Assembly: GCA_002427755.1 (NCBI GenBank)
Contig: DIYO01000009.1
Location: 375,296 to 439,295, forward strand
DNA length: 64,000 nucleotides
Direction of reading: 5' to 3'
DNA from: Roseivirga sp. UBA6052
GTDB lineage: Bacteria; Bacteroidota; Bacteroidia; Cytophagales; Cyclobacteriaceae
In this document: positions 53,816 through 63,095 of the stretch, one piece after another
Numbering within the stretch: the stretch's first letter is position 1
Layout: every line of letters starts with the position of its first letter
Notes under the pieces: model-generated
Told to the model about the DNA's origin: nothing
Databases searched by the model: none
Seen by the model: only the letters and a program-made list of their open reading frames with translations
Program-made: the position numbers and the translations under genes

Positions 53816-54502
53816 ATGCTTAAGAAGCTCGTGATTAAAATAAAAAGGTACACATTATTGCTTTGGTTGACTTGCATGACGTTATTCAGTTGTGGGAACA
53901 GACAGATTCAACCTGAACAGTACGTGTATTTTAATGACTTCGAAAGTACAGATTACACTGGAATTATTGGTGTTTCAATATCGAGATTTGAAGACAATCT
54001 GCTTATGGGATTTTTTAACAATGATGGATTCAACCTGAATTTAGAAGACCTTCCCGAACATGATTTTATCAGAGTAAAGTTTGATCTTTATATACACGAT
54101 TCTTGGGAAGGAAATGCAACCGATAATGATCCTTTATTTATAGAACAAGACTTATGGACAATAGCATTTGATACGGCAAAAGACTTGAAAGTGTCAGATA
54201 AGATTTCTCTCCAAACCACATTCTCTAATGGCTTCTGTATTCCATCCTTTTGCTATACCCAATCATACCCTGAACCATTTCCAGCATTTAATGATGCACA
54301 ACTTTCAGCTGACCGGGTATCATTTGGAAGATGCCTTTGGAGAGATACACCAACAGGAACGTCCGTATATAGTTTTGACAAAGTTTTTCCTCATACTGAG
54401 CGTAATACGGTAATCAGTTTCTATGATGAACTTACAGAGAACTTATGTGATGAAAGCTGGTCTCTTGATAACTTATCTGTTAGGGTTTTTAAATTCAACT
54501 AA
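53816..54502 (+). CDS. lipoprotein of unknown function next to second Wzi gene
   Basis: From the ATG at 53816 there are 228 residues: a basic and hydrophobic signal with lipobox LFSC (Cys near 26), then a domain starting YVYFNDFES (about 37-45) and ending in a FDELTENLCDESWSLDNL-like segment. The last part recalls carbohydrate-binding jelly-roll modules, in which a terminal WSLDNL is frequent; this is weak. In-frame starts also exist at 53780 (TTG) and 53804 (ATG). Stop and Wzi start share one base (TAATG), so the pair is coupled. Confidence 0.7.
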   Translation: MLKKLVIKIKRYTLLLWLTCMTLFSCGNRQIQPEQYVYFNDFESTDYTGIIGVSISRFEDNLLMGFFNNDGFNLNLEDLPEHDFIRVKFDLYIHDSWEGNATDNDPLFIEQDLWTIAFDTAKDLKVSDKISLQTTFSNGFCIPSFCYTQSYPEPFPAFNDAQLSADRVSFGRCLWRDTPTGTSVYSFDKVFPHTERNTVISFYDELTENLCDESWSLDNLSVRVFKFN

Positions 54503-56175
54503 TGCTGACTAGACTTTTTCTTATTTGCTTGATAAGTATGTCTGCTCTTGTAGCAGTAGGACAAACCATTCCGTTAGGATCTGCGATTTTGCAAGACTAT
54601 TTAAGAAGAGAACAACTCAAAGGTAATTTTGATAAAACATTTTCTTTCAACTATCGACCTATTGTTTTCTCAGAAAACGGGCTAGACTCTGCAGGCCTGC
54701 CTAATGAGATTAAAAAGTACCTTGGAACCAAACTTAGTCAGAACAAATTCCAATTATCATTATTGCCTATTGACTTTAGATTGGCGTACGATCACGACCA
54801 TCCAGATAGCCGTAATGATGGCGCTATGATCCGGTCAAGAGGCTTACAAACATATTTAAGTGCAGGATTCTATGCTGAGTATGGACCCGTATCAATTCAA
54901 CTAAAACCTGAATTTATTTTTGCCGAAAACAACCAATATCAGGGTTTTCCAGAAAAACCGAGACATTGGGAAAGTACTTGGCTAATCAGATATCAATTTT
55001 GGAATCTTATAGATGAGCCAGAGAGATATGGAAATGGTAATTACTCTAAATTTATACCTGGACAATCAAGTATTAGATTCAACAAATGGGGTATTTCTTT
55101 AGGACTATCCACTGAAAATATTTGGTGGGGTCCAAGTATTAGAAACAGTATAATGATGAGTCATAATGCTCAAGGCTTTCCTCACATTACACTTAATACA
55201 CAAAAACCCATAATTACTAAAATCGGAGCATTCGAAGGCCAAATTTTAACAGGTCGCTTAGAAGCTTCTGGTTTCAACCCTCCAAGAACAGATCAAACTT
55301 TCAGAGGTTTTATTGCTTTTAGGCCAAAACCCGATGATTGGCGTTATCTGCAAGCTTTAACTTTCTCATACTCTCCAAAATGGATTAGTGGACTATCGCT
55401 AGGTTTCACGCGCTGGGTCCAAATGTACCATGAAACAGCAAAAGAATCTGGTGAATGGTTTCCTATTTTCTCAAATTTATTTCGAAATAATGAATCAGAT
55501 GAATTTGGTTTTGAATTAAGTCAAGATCAAGCCGCAGGTTTATTTGGTCGTTGGATTTGGCAAGACTCTAAAGCAGAATTCTATTTCGAATTCGCTAAAA
55601 ATGATGCTGCTGCTAATCTAAGAGACCTTTTGGTGGATACAGATCATTCTAGAGGGCTAACGGTTGGTGTCAACAAACTTTTTAACACAACCGATCCAGA
55701 AGCATATCTACAATTTAACTTCGAGTGGACACAATTGTCTCAAACAGAAAGTAGATTTGCCAGAAATGCTGGTGCTTGGTATCATCATGGCAATGTCAGA
55801 GATGGGTATACTAATAATGGAGAAGTATTAGGTTCTGGATTAGGACCTGGTGGAAACGGACAATACCTCGAAGTATCTTGGGTTAAAGGTATAAAGAGAA
55901 TAGGTGGGGCTATAGAAAGAAGAGTGCATAATAATGATTTTAGAACTCAAGCTTTCTCTCTTGACTTTACTCGCTATTGGCTTGACTATAACCTATACGG
56001 TTTTTTCGATTTCCAGCATGATAATTTGCTTGTTTCTATTAGTGCTTTCTACACTCATTCTTTGAACTATCAGTGGGAGGTTAATTTTGATCCCAATGGG
56101 AGTCCATTTCAGTATTTTCCTGGAAAAGATAGAAACAACTTAAATCTTGATATTAAAATATTATACAGTTTATAA
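54502..56175 (+). CDS. Wzi-family capsule assembly outer-membrane protein (second copy)
   Basis: The 557-residue protein has a signal peptide (about 1-20, AVGQ), the IPLGSAILQDYLRR segment that opens Wzi-like proteins in Bacteroidota (about 23-36), and many barrel strands. The ENIWWGPSIRNSIMMS segment (about 210-225) is a family hallmark. It should sit in the outer membrane and handle the polysaccharide. It overlaps the convergent TagA-type transferase gene by 6 nt. It differs strongly from the first copy. Confidence 0.85.
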   Translation: MLTRLFLICLISMSALVAVGQTIPLGSAILQDYLRREQLKGNFDKTFSFNYRPIVFSENGLDSAGLPNEIKKYLGTKLSQNKFQLSLLPIDFRLAYDHDHPDSRNDGAMIRSRGLQTYLSAGFYAEYGPVSIQLKPEFIFAENNQYQGFPEKPRHWESTWLIRYQFWNLIDEPERYGNGNYSKFIPGQSSIRFNKWGISLGLSTENIWWGPSIRNSIMMSHNAQGFPHITLNTQKPIITKIGAFEGQILTGRLEASGFNPPRTDQTFRGFIAFRPKPDDWRYLQALTFSYSPKWISGLSLGFTRWVQMYHETAKESGEWFPIFSNLFRNNESDEFGFELSQDQAAGLFGRWIWQDSKAEFYFEFAKNDAAANLRDLLVDTDHSRGLTVGVNKLFNTTDPEAYLQFNFEWTQLSQTESRFARNAGAWYHHGNVRDGYTNNGEVLGSGLGPGGNGQYLEVSWVKGIKRIGGAIERRVHNNDFRTQAFSLDFTRYWLDYNLYGFFDFQHDNLLVSISAFYTHSLNYQWEVNFDPNGSPFQYFPGKDRNNLNLDIKILYSL

Positions 56176-56937
56176 GTGTGGCTTCTTTCCCATCATTCTT
56201 GACTTAAATATAAAATAGAGAAATACGGAATTAGTAACTAAATATCGCTTCCATAGTCGCTTAGGTTCACGAAACAATCTATATAACCATTCCAAGCCCG
56301 ATCTCTGCATCCAAGAAGGCGCCTGTTTTAATGTACCTGCATGAAAATCAAAGGCAGCTCCTACAGCCATCATCGCTGCATTAACCTTACCCTTATGTTG
56401 AGCAACCCAAAACTCTTGCCTAGGACAACCTCTACCTACTAAAACTATATGAGCACCAGATTCATTTATCTTTTCTATATCCTCTTGATCTTCCTCTTCT
56501 GTGGCTTCTCTAAATCGATCTTTATGTACACCACACAGATTAACTTTTGGGAAATTAGTTTTGATAAAAGTCGAGAACTTATTCAGCGTGTTTTCAGTGC
56601 TCCCAAATAGAAAGACTTTCAATTCATTCTGATTTGCCTTTTGTAGCACCCTTAATGTAAGCTCTGGCCCATAGACTCTATCCCTCATTCCTAATTTATA
56701 GAAGCTATTAAGCGCCCAACGAACTGGCTGGCCATCTGGAACTATTAAATCAATCTTGTTAATAACAGCACCTAGTTTTGGATCGGTTATCGCAGTAACT
56801 AGTCCGTGAACGGCCAAGGCTGAAACACCAAAACTTGATTGCTTTTTTGCATGTTCAATTATTATGTCTGAAGCAGAATCATAGTCTACATCTGCATATT
56901 TTGGCAAAAACAACTGATATGTTTCAAAGACACGCAT
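56170..56937 (-). CDS. WecG/TagA/CpsF-family glycosyltransferase
   Basis: This 255-residue GT26 enzyme has the family's VPDGQPVRWAL region (about 90-100), RVYGPEL and VGRGCPRQEFWVAQH (about 172-186). Relatives transfer N-acetylmannosaminuronic acid or ManNAc to the lipid-linked acceptor. It is the last gene of the leftward polysaccharide run. The acceptor is unknown. Confidence 0.88.
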   Translation of the reverse strand: MRVFETYQLFLPKYADVDYDSASDIIIEHAKKQSSFGVSALAVHGLVTAITDPKLGAVINKIDLIVPDGQPVRWALNSFYKLGMRDRVYGPELTLRVLQKANQNELKVFLFGSTENTLNKFSTFIKTNFPKVNLCGVHKDRFREATEEEDQEDIEKINESGAHIVLVGRGCPRQEFWVAQHKGKVNAAMMAVGAAFDFHAGTLKQAPSWMQRSGLEWLYRLFREPKRLWKRYLVTNSVFLYFIFKSRMMGKKPHL

Positions 56938-56942
56938 AGTAT

Positions 56943-58082
56943 CTAGTCAATTAGAGTAGTATAAATGTCCATTAGGTTCTGATAGGCCAAATCAGAATGG
57001 TATTTCATCTTGTACGAACTATAAGCATTCCTACCTAATTGTTGTGAAGAATCAGTAGTATCATATTCTTCTATGACCTTAGTCAATTCCTCTAAATTAT
57101 TATAAAGATGACCGTTTTCACGGGAACTGATCATCTCAGACATAGCTCCTTGATTTCTAGCAATAACCATTTTTTTATGAGCAAAAGCTTCAATTATCGT
57201 CATTGGCATACCCTCATACATTTTAGAAAGAAACAATACACCTTTACATTTAGACATTTGATACATTAAATCTTCCCTACTTAGTTGGCCGAGAAATTCA
57301 ACATTCTTAATATTATCAAGAAGAGATAAGTCTTCTAAAAAGCCCGCAACTTTAAACCTGACCTTTGGTAATCTTTGAGCTAACTCAAGGAAATCATATA
57401 GACCCTTTTGCTCTTCTAACTTTCCAGCATAAAGCCAAAAGTCTTGGTATTCTATATTCTGACTAGACGGATTAACAAAGTTCGGTTTTACATAGAGTTT
57501 ACTTTCTTTTATTCCGCCTTTGACAAACTTAGACTTCGCAAATTCGGACAAGCAAATGAATGCATCAACCTTTAAGTTCCAAGTATCCTTATTGCTATGA
57601 AATACTAATGAAGAGGCCATAGCATAACTCTGGGTAAATGACCCATTATAACACCTATGCTTGACTCCTTCGAAATGGCCCTTTTCTAAACAGTCCTCAC
57701 AAGTATTTCCATCTCTGTAAAACAAGGTATTTACACAAAGTAACCTGTAGTTATGTAGGGTCTGCACAACAGGAATTTTTAGAGTATTACAAACTTCAAA
57801 AACTGCTGGTGTTATGAGTGGATAAATGTTATGCACATGAACCAAATTGGGATTATGACTATTTAAAAACGCATAAAACTCGTCTTTAATTTTAGCAGAA
57901 GATTTGAGTGAGAGGCCTGTCTGAAGTTTAGAGAAAAATCCAGCGTTGATTAATGCTTTATTAGACTTTGTGAAAGGAATTACTTCATGCCCATTCTGAG
58001 TAAGTAATTGATACTCTTCTTTGACAACAGCATCATCCCCAGTAGGATTCTGATAATAATTATGAACCTGAATAATCTTCAA
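56943..58082 (-). CDS. GT4-family glycosyltransferase
   Basis: A 379-residue GT-B enzyme with the N-terminal VHNYYQNPTGDD segment, HVHNIYPL, a cysteine-rich insert CEDCLEKGHFEGVKHRC (about 132-148), and the C-terminal E-x7-E motif EGMPMTIIEAF. The donor is not readable. The start is TTG at 58082: it begins the standard N-terminal strand, and no ATG is available before about residue 150. The gene follows the preceding transferase by 17 nt. Confidence 0.88.
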   Translation of the reverse strand: MKIIQVHNYYQNPTGDDAVVKEEYQLLTQNGHEVIPFTKSNKALINAGFFSKLQTGLSLKSSAKIKDEFYAFLNSHNPNLVHVHNIYPLITPAVFEVCNTLKIPVVQTLHNYRLLCVNTLFYRDGNTCEDCLEKGHFEGVKHRCYNGSFTQSYAMASSLVFHSNKDTWNLKVDAFICLSEFAKSKFVKGGIKESKLYVKPNFVNPSSQNIEYQDFWLYAGKLEEQKGLYDFLELAQRLPKVRFKVAGFLEDLSLLDNIKNVEFLGQLSREDLMYQMSKCKGVLFLSKMYEGMPMTIIEAFAHKKMVIARNQGAMSEMISSRENGHLYNNLEELTKVIEEYDTTDSSQQLGRNAYSSYKMKYHSDLAYQNLMDIYTTLID

Positions 58083-58099
58083 GAGGTACAGATTAGTTA

Positions 58100-59236
58100 T
58101 TAAGCTTTTCTATTTAGATGACTCAAAATTTGGCTTATAAAATTCTCTTCACTGAAAAATGATGCTCTTTCTAATCCTTTAGATACCAAATCGTTCCTTA
58201 AACCTTCCTCTTCCAGCATTTCCATCTTTTTAACCAAGTCTTGTTTATTGTGCCTTTGAAAAACTAAGGCTGCACCATTGCTCACTTCAACCAAAGCGGG
58301 TTGATCTGAAACAATTACTGGTATCTTAGAATTCATCGCCTCCAGTGATGGAATTCCAAAGCCTTCTTCGAGCGAAGGAAATATATAACCAAATGCGTTG
58401 TGGTATAATGTGCTCAGCATTTCTTTCGATATAAAACCAGGCCTAATCACCTTATCGTCTAACTTATATTTATCAATCAACTTACTAACTGCACTGTAAG
58501 AATCATGAAAGTAAGTTACTGCTTTTGACCCTACTAATACCAACTTGTATAGTTCTCTTCCTGGTTTAGAAGCAAAACTATGAAAGGACTCAACTAAGAG
58601 TTCGAGGTTTTTTCTCTTGTCAAAAACACCTACATGTAGGAAATATTTATAAGGCTTACTTAACTCAAGGTCTGCCAGAAGAGAAGGTTCGTTAAGCGTG
58701 TGATCTATCTTTGGTGGAGAAAGATACACTACTTCCACCGGCTGTCTTGGTACAATAACTTGTTCAATCCTCTCTTTGGAATGAGCTGAATCCGCAAAAA
58801 TAATCGACTTCTTATTCAGACCCTTTCTAACGCTAAATAGGAAATACCTTCTCCATATTGGATTATAATTTCTGGGCATCTCCCAATAGAACGTATCATG
58901 GAAAACCGTAATACTCGATGCACCAAATTTAAAGTAAGGCAACAGATAGTCGGGTGTGATTATGATATCAACTCCTTTGACTAGGATCTTCAAAGGAAGT
59001 ACAATTTGCTTCCACACAAAATAAAGTAAATGGTTAATTATTTTGCCCAAGATTCCTTGTCTACCTTTAAGCAGAGTGGAATCGTTTACTCTTTTCCAGT
59101 CGGGGGCAAAAAAGAACTCAAATTCTGGATGATCAAGTCTTTCTAATCCTTTACACATCTCAACGGTATAAGACCGAATACCAGTTAATGCATTGAGCAA
59201 ATGAAAAGTATCTACAAGAACTCTTGTTTTAGCCAT
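58100..59236 (-). CDS. GT4-family glycosyltransferase
   Basis: The 378-residue GT-B enzyme has the N-terminal TGIRSYTVEMCKGL region (about 18-31), the central HVGVFDKRKNLELLVESF segment (about 216-233) and EEGFGIPSLEAM (E-x7-E). This is the mannosyl/rhamnosyl transferase style common in O-antigen loci. GDP-mannose-derived donor use is an inference from gmd, 25 nt upstream. ATG start. Confidence 0.88.
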   Translation of the reverse strand: MAKTRVLVDTFHLLNALTGIRSYTVEMCKGLERLDHPEFEFFFAPDWKRVNDSTLLKGRQGILGKIINHLLYFVWKQIVLPLKILVKGVDIIITPDYLLPYFKFGASSITVFHDTFYWEMPRNYNPIWRRYFLFSVRKGLNKKSIIFADSAHSKERIEQVIVPRQPVEVVYLSPPKIDHTLNEPSLLADLELSKPYKYFLHVGVFDKRKNLELLVESFHSFASKPGRELYKLVLVGSKAVTYFHDSYSAVSKLIDKYKLDDKVIRPGFISKEMLSTLYHNAFGYIFPSLEEGFGIPSLEAMNSKIPVIVSDQPALVEVSNGAALVFQRHNKQDLVKKMEMLEEEGLRNDLVSKGLERASFFSEENFISQILSHLNRKA

Positions 59237-59261
59237 ATAGAAAACTAAAAGTGTACCGTCA

Positions 59262-60293
59262 TCAAACTAATTTTACTTCTTCCTTTTGGCGTTCAATGTC
59301 ATACTCCATCATGAGGCCGACAAGTTTCTTCAAGTCTGTTTTGGGTTGCCAACCTAATTCTTTTTGAGCTTTGCTATAATCTCCTTTAAGTTCATGTACT
59401 TCGGCTGGCCTAAAAAATTCTTTAGAAACTTCCACTAGAATTTCGTTAGTCTTAGCATCAAAACCTTTCTCATTTACACCTTCTCCTTCCCACCTAACTT
59501 CTTTGTTAATGAAATTAAAACTCATTTCAACGAATTCGCGAATACTCTTTGAAGTTCCTGTAGCCAAAACATAGTCATCTGCTTGCTCCTGCTGAAGCAT
59601 TAGATGCATACCTTCTATATAATCAGCGGCAAAACCCCAGTCTCTCTTCGCATCTAGATTCCCCAATACCAAAGGAGTCTTATTTCCCAAATGCATCTTT
59701 GCCACATGGTTGGTAATTTTCTTAGTTACGAACTCAAGGCCTCTGAATGGCGATTCGTGATTAAAAAGAATTCCCGAACAAGCATAAATTCCATATGATT
59801 CTCTGTAATTCTTCACGATCCAATGCGCATAAAGCTTAGCAACACCGTAAGGGCTTCGAGGGTAAAAAGCGGTTTCTTCAGATTGCGGTGAGCTGGTAAC
59901 TAACCCAAACATTTCGCTAGTAGATGCTTGATAAAACTTAATTGAAGGATCTATGACTCTTATAGCTTCTAGGATCCTGAGTGGACCAATTGCATCAATG
60001 TCTGCAGTAAGAATAGGTTGATCAAAGGAAGCTGCCACAAAGCTCTGAGCACCCAGATTATAAATCTCAGTTGGCTGATGCTTTCTAATAACACTGAAGA
60101 TATTGCTAAACTCCAAGAGGTCCAGATAAATATGCTCTACCTCATCATCTACACCGAGTCTTTTAAGTCGCCATGAGAGAGAATCAACGCGTCTCCTATC
60201 TGCTCCAATTACTTTATACCCTTGGTCAATTAAGTGTTTGGCTAAATAAGCTCCATCTTGACCATTAATACCCGTTATCAGTGCTTTTTTCAT
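59262..60293 (-). CDS. gmd: GDP-mannose 4,6-dehydratase
   Basis: The 343-residue enzyme has GINGQDGAYLA (8-18), which fits the Gmd dinucleotide motif, STSEMFG (about 124-130) with the catalytic Thr/Ser-Glu region, and SPYGVAKLYAHW holding the catalytic Tyr and Lys. It turns GDP-mannose into GDP-4-keto-6-deoxymannose. No fcl or rmd reductase is present in the window, so the end product (GDP-fucose, GDP-rhamnose, or an amino sugar) is unclear. Confidence 0.95.
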   Translation of the reverse strand: MKKALITGINGQDGAYLAKHLIDQGYKVIGADRRRVDSLSWRLKRLGVDDEVEHIYLDLLEFSNIFSVIRKHQPTEIYNLGAQSFVAASFDQPILTADIDAIGPLRILEAIRVIDPSIKFYQASTSEMFGLVTSSPQSEETAFYPRSPYGVAKLYAHWIVKNYRESYGIYACSGILFNHESPFRGLEFVTKKITNHVAKMHLGNKTPLVLGNLDAKRDWGFAADYIEGMHLMLQQEQADDYVLATGTSKSIREFVEMSFNFINKEVRWEGEGVNEKGFDAKTNEILVEVSKEFFRPAEVHELKGDYSKAQKELGWQPKTDLKKLVGLMMEYDIERQKEEVKLV

Positions 60294-60384
60294 GCTGCCA
60301 ATATATCAAGTTCAGGCTTCTCAGAATAGATATAGATTTAAAAAGATAGGGTCAACTTTGAACACAAGTTGATTGCAAGATAGA

Positions 60385-61794
60385 TTAAACAAGCAATTGA
60401 GGTCTTGGTGGATTCAAACTAGGCGTATAGGCTTTTCGAAGAGATTCACTTTGCCCTATTAGCCACCATGAAACGAGTGAGATAAAAAGATATGCTTCTA
60501 CATTTGCTGTTAGAAGAGGTAAAAGAAGACCAAATTTTACTGATGCTGCCACAAACGGCACCATTTTCATCTTAGAACTTACGTCCATCTTTAAGAATCG
60601 ATGGCAATTTTTAATTCCGATGAATAGCATACCTAAGTAAATAAAGGCAGCTAAAAATCCCATTTGAACTCCATATATCAAGAATTGATTTTCACCTCCC
60701 ACTATAAGATCTGTTTCAACTCCTCCCATATTACCACTTGTACCCAAACCAATACCAAGTGGATTTGTCAACATACTATCAATTGCTTCTAACCAATCAA
60801 TAATGTGAGTAATACTAGATGAATTCTGAAATGTAAGCGTGTCTATAACAAAGTAGCGTAAATCTTCTGAAGCGAAAAAAGTGAAAAAGAGAGCGAAAAA
60901 TATTACTGATGAAAAAACACCTATCAAAATTTTATAATAGCGTAATTCCAAAGCCATAAAGACAAACATTAAGAAAAAAGCCACAAAGGTTGCTCTAGAA
61001 TAAGCAAAAAATAGACTTATAATTCCGGCTGAGAGAAAGAATAAGTATACCAGCTTGTTAGTCCTATGCCTCACATTGATAACCATGAAAACTGTATAGG
61101 CAGCTAGTATGAGCATCGAAGCTGATAATTCAAGAGGATTTGCGTAAAGAGAAGCAAACCTAGGTTTTCCACCTTGGGCCTCGAAGGTATATCCTATTCC
61201 AAAAACTCCTTTCAGATCAATATCCTTCATCTCACTATGATAAAGAGGTGAATTGATCAGAGAATGAAGATGGTACCCCATCGTTTTTTCTAGAACCACT
61301 ATTATTGTCGTGATCAAAGAAAGCCCGAGAAATAGTCTGAAGCCATTTGTCCAATCCTGATATGTCAGTTCTACATTTCTTCCAAACAAATAGAAAATAG
61401 GGATGAGCAAAATGTTCTTGAGATAAATGAGCTTATTAGTCAAGGATGCCTCACCCAATGGTAATATGGCATAGACAAATGCCAATACTGTAAAGCATAG
61501 AAAGAGTTTATCAAGTGTTGTGAGTTGCCAAAGTCTTGAACTATTCTTTTGAGCTCCAAAAAGAATAATAGCAGCGCCACCAAATATTAACACCTCTTTT
61601 GAATATTGAAGCAGTTGATTCAACACAGGTATTCCAAAGCCTACATATATGATATTTAAGAATACCGTATAGACAGGCAAGAATACAATACAGTAATAAA
61701 GCAAGTACTTAAAATTGGCGTTTAGTACTTGTTGAGCTACGTAGAAGTAAGCCACTACATAGACCAATAACAATGTAAAAGCAACAACTATCAA
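60385..61794 (-). CDS. O-antigen polymerase/ligase-like membrane protein (Wzy)
   Basis: A 469-residue protein with about 11-12 membrane segments and one large periplasmic loop before the C-terminal helices, and the Wzy_C/O-antigen ligase style (IGLGTSGNMGG near 360 in that loop). Location beside wzx and wzz favours the polymerase role over the ligase role. The start appears to be TTG at 61794, 8 nt after an AGGA site and 14 nt after the wzx stop. Confidence 0.85.
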   Translation of the reverse strand: MIVVAFTLLLVYVVAYFYVAQQVLNANFKYLLYYCIVFLPVYTVFLNIIYVGFGIPVLNQLLQYSKEVLIFGGAAIILFGAQKNSSRLWQLTTLDKLFLCFTVLAFVYAILPLGEASLTNKLIYLKNILLIPIFYLFGRNVELTYQDWTNGFRLFLGLSLITTIIVVLEKTMGYHLHSLINSPLYHSEMKDIDLKGVFGIGYTFEAQGGKPRFASLYANPLELSASMLILAAYTVFMVINVRHRTNKLVYLFFLSAGIISLFFAYSRATFVAFFLMFVFMALELRYYKILIGVFSSVIFFALFFTFFASEDLRYFVIDTLTFQNSSSITHIIDWLEAIDSMLTNPLGIGLGTSGNMGGVETDLIVGGENQFLIYGVQMGFLAAFIYLGMLFIGIKNCHRFLKMDVSSKMKMVPFVAASVKFGLLLPLLTANVEAYLFISLVSWWLIGQSESLRKAYTPSLNPPRPQLLV

Positions 61795-61808
61795 TTGTAT
61801 ATCCTAGG

Positions 61809-63041
61809 CTATTTACTAAACTTAATCATAAGATAGTGTGCGGCAAAATTTACAATTTCTGTAAGAAGTAAAGCTACTGCAAGACCCATAGCACCATAGA
61901 AGTAACTACCCAAAATAGCTGCTGTAATCATAAATACTGCTGCTAACCAAGTTGCTTTGGCTAGCACTTGTTTCTTCTCTGCAGCAAGAATAATGATCAT
62001 ATTCTTTACGTTAAGAGCACTGGCAAAAGGAATGAATGACATTACCCTAAGTAAGTTAGAACTCAATTCAACATATTCACCACCTATTACTCTAATTACA
62101 TATGGCGCACTTGAAGAAAAGACTACCCCCAATACAAGTGTTATGATCAGACTCCACTTAAATCCATTGTTTAAATATTTATGATATGCCTTTTTATCAG
62201 ATTCGTATAGTCTTGTGGCGTGCTGTAAAATTGATTGAATTATAAATGTTGGAACTAACCTTAAAAGAAATGCTACTCTTTGTGCTAAAGCATATTGACC
62301 TAATTGAATATCTGTTATGAAATTACTTAATATCACAACGCCTCCGTGAATTGATATATGCCCAGCTATCGTAGATAAAAAGAAATGAAAATTCTCTTCT
62401 AGGCGTGTGTAAAGGATTGATAAACTCGGAAGCCTGTACCTTATTTGCTCTGACTTATACAATAACCAAAGCATGATCCCATTAACCAGCAAAGCACAAC
62501 CTCCAAAAAAGAAATTCACCCATTTGGCACTTTGTGGGTTATCTATAAATATTAAAATAGCCAAAAGATAGATTACTTTGGTAGCAAAATTAGCGTATGC
62601 CACCCAGGATATTCTATCTAATCCTTGAAGCACAAACATAGGAAAGACTGCCTCATTCAATAAAATTATTGTAGAAAATAGCAGAATGGTATTCTGTTCA
62701 TGGAACAAACCAAAAACCTTAACCAAAACTAGTATCAGTAGAAATAAAAGGCCTGCCATACCCAAACGGGTGGTCAAAATCTCGTTGATTAAATTCTGCT
62801 TTTTAACCAAGTCATTGTGCAGTAAGGCTAACCGTTTTGGTCCATTTAAATGAAAACCATAATTCACTAAAATGGCAAATAACATTATGATTGAAAGAGA
62901 CAGATTTACAATACCGAACTGATCTTCTCCCAAAGTTTGATATAGATGCGGGGTTGCGACAAGCGCCACCAACACATTAACGCCTTGGTTGAGGCTTAGA
63001 TTAATAAAATTCTTGGAATGAACTTGTTGGAGAAAGCGCAA
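61809..63041 (-). CDS. wzx: lipid-linked oligosaccharide flippase (Wzx)
   Basis: The 410-residue protein has about 12 membrane helices of the MOP/polysaccharide flippase superfamily, with the KNFINLSLNQGVNVLVALV start. It would flip undecaprenyl-linked repeat units to the periplasm. The frame has no ATG before about residue 52 and a stop 21 nt upstream of the TTG at 63041, so a TTG start is favoured. It follows wzz after 54 nt. Confidence 0.87.
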   Translation of the reverse strand: MRFLQQVHSKNFINLSLNQGVNVLVALVATPHLYQTLGEDQFGIVNLSLSIIMLFAILVNYGFHLNGPKRLALLHNDLVKKQNLINEILTTRLGMAGLLFLLILVLVKVFGLFHEQNTILLFSTIILLNEAVFPMFVLQGLDRISWVAYANFATKVIYLLAILIFIDNPQSAKWVNFFFGGCALLVNGIMLWLLYKSEQIRYRLPSLSILYTRLEENFHFFLSTIAGHISIHGGVVILSNFITDIQLGQYALAQRVAFLLRLVPTFIIQSILQHATRLYESDKKAYHKYLNNGFKWSLIITLVLGVVFSSSAPYVIRVIGGEYVELSSNLLRVMSFIPFASALNVKNMIIILAAEKKQVLAKATWLAAVFMITAAILGSYFYGAMGLAVALLLTEIVNFAAHYLMIKFSK

Positions 63042-63095
63042 TGAAGTCGGATTACATATCTATTTTACCTTGTCAGCAATGAATCGAAACCCAAT

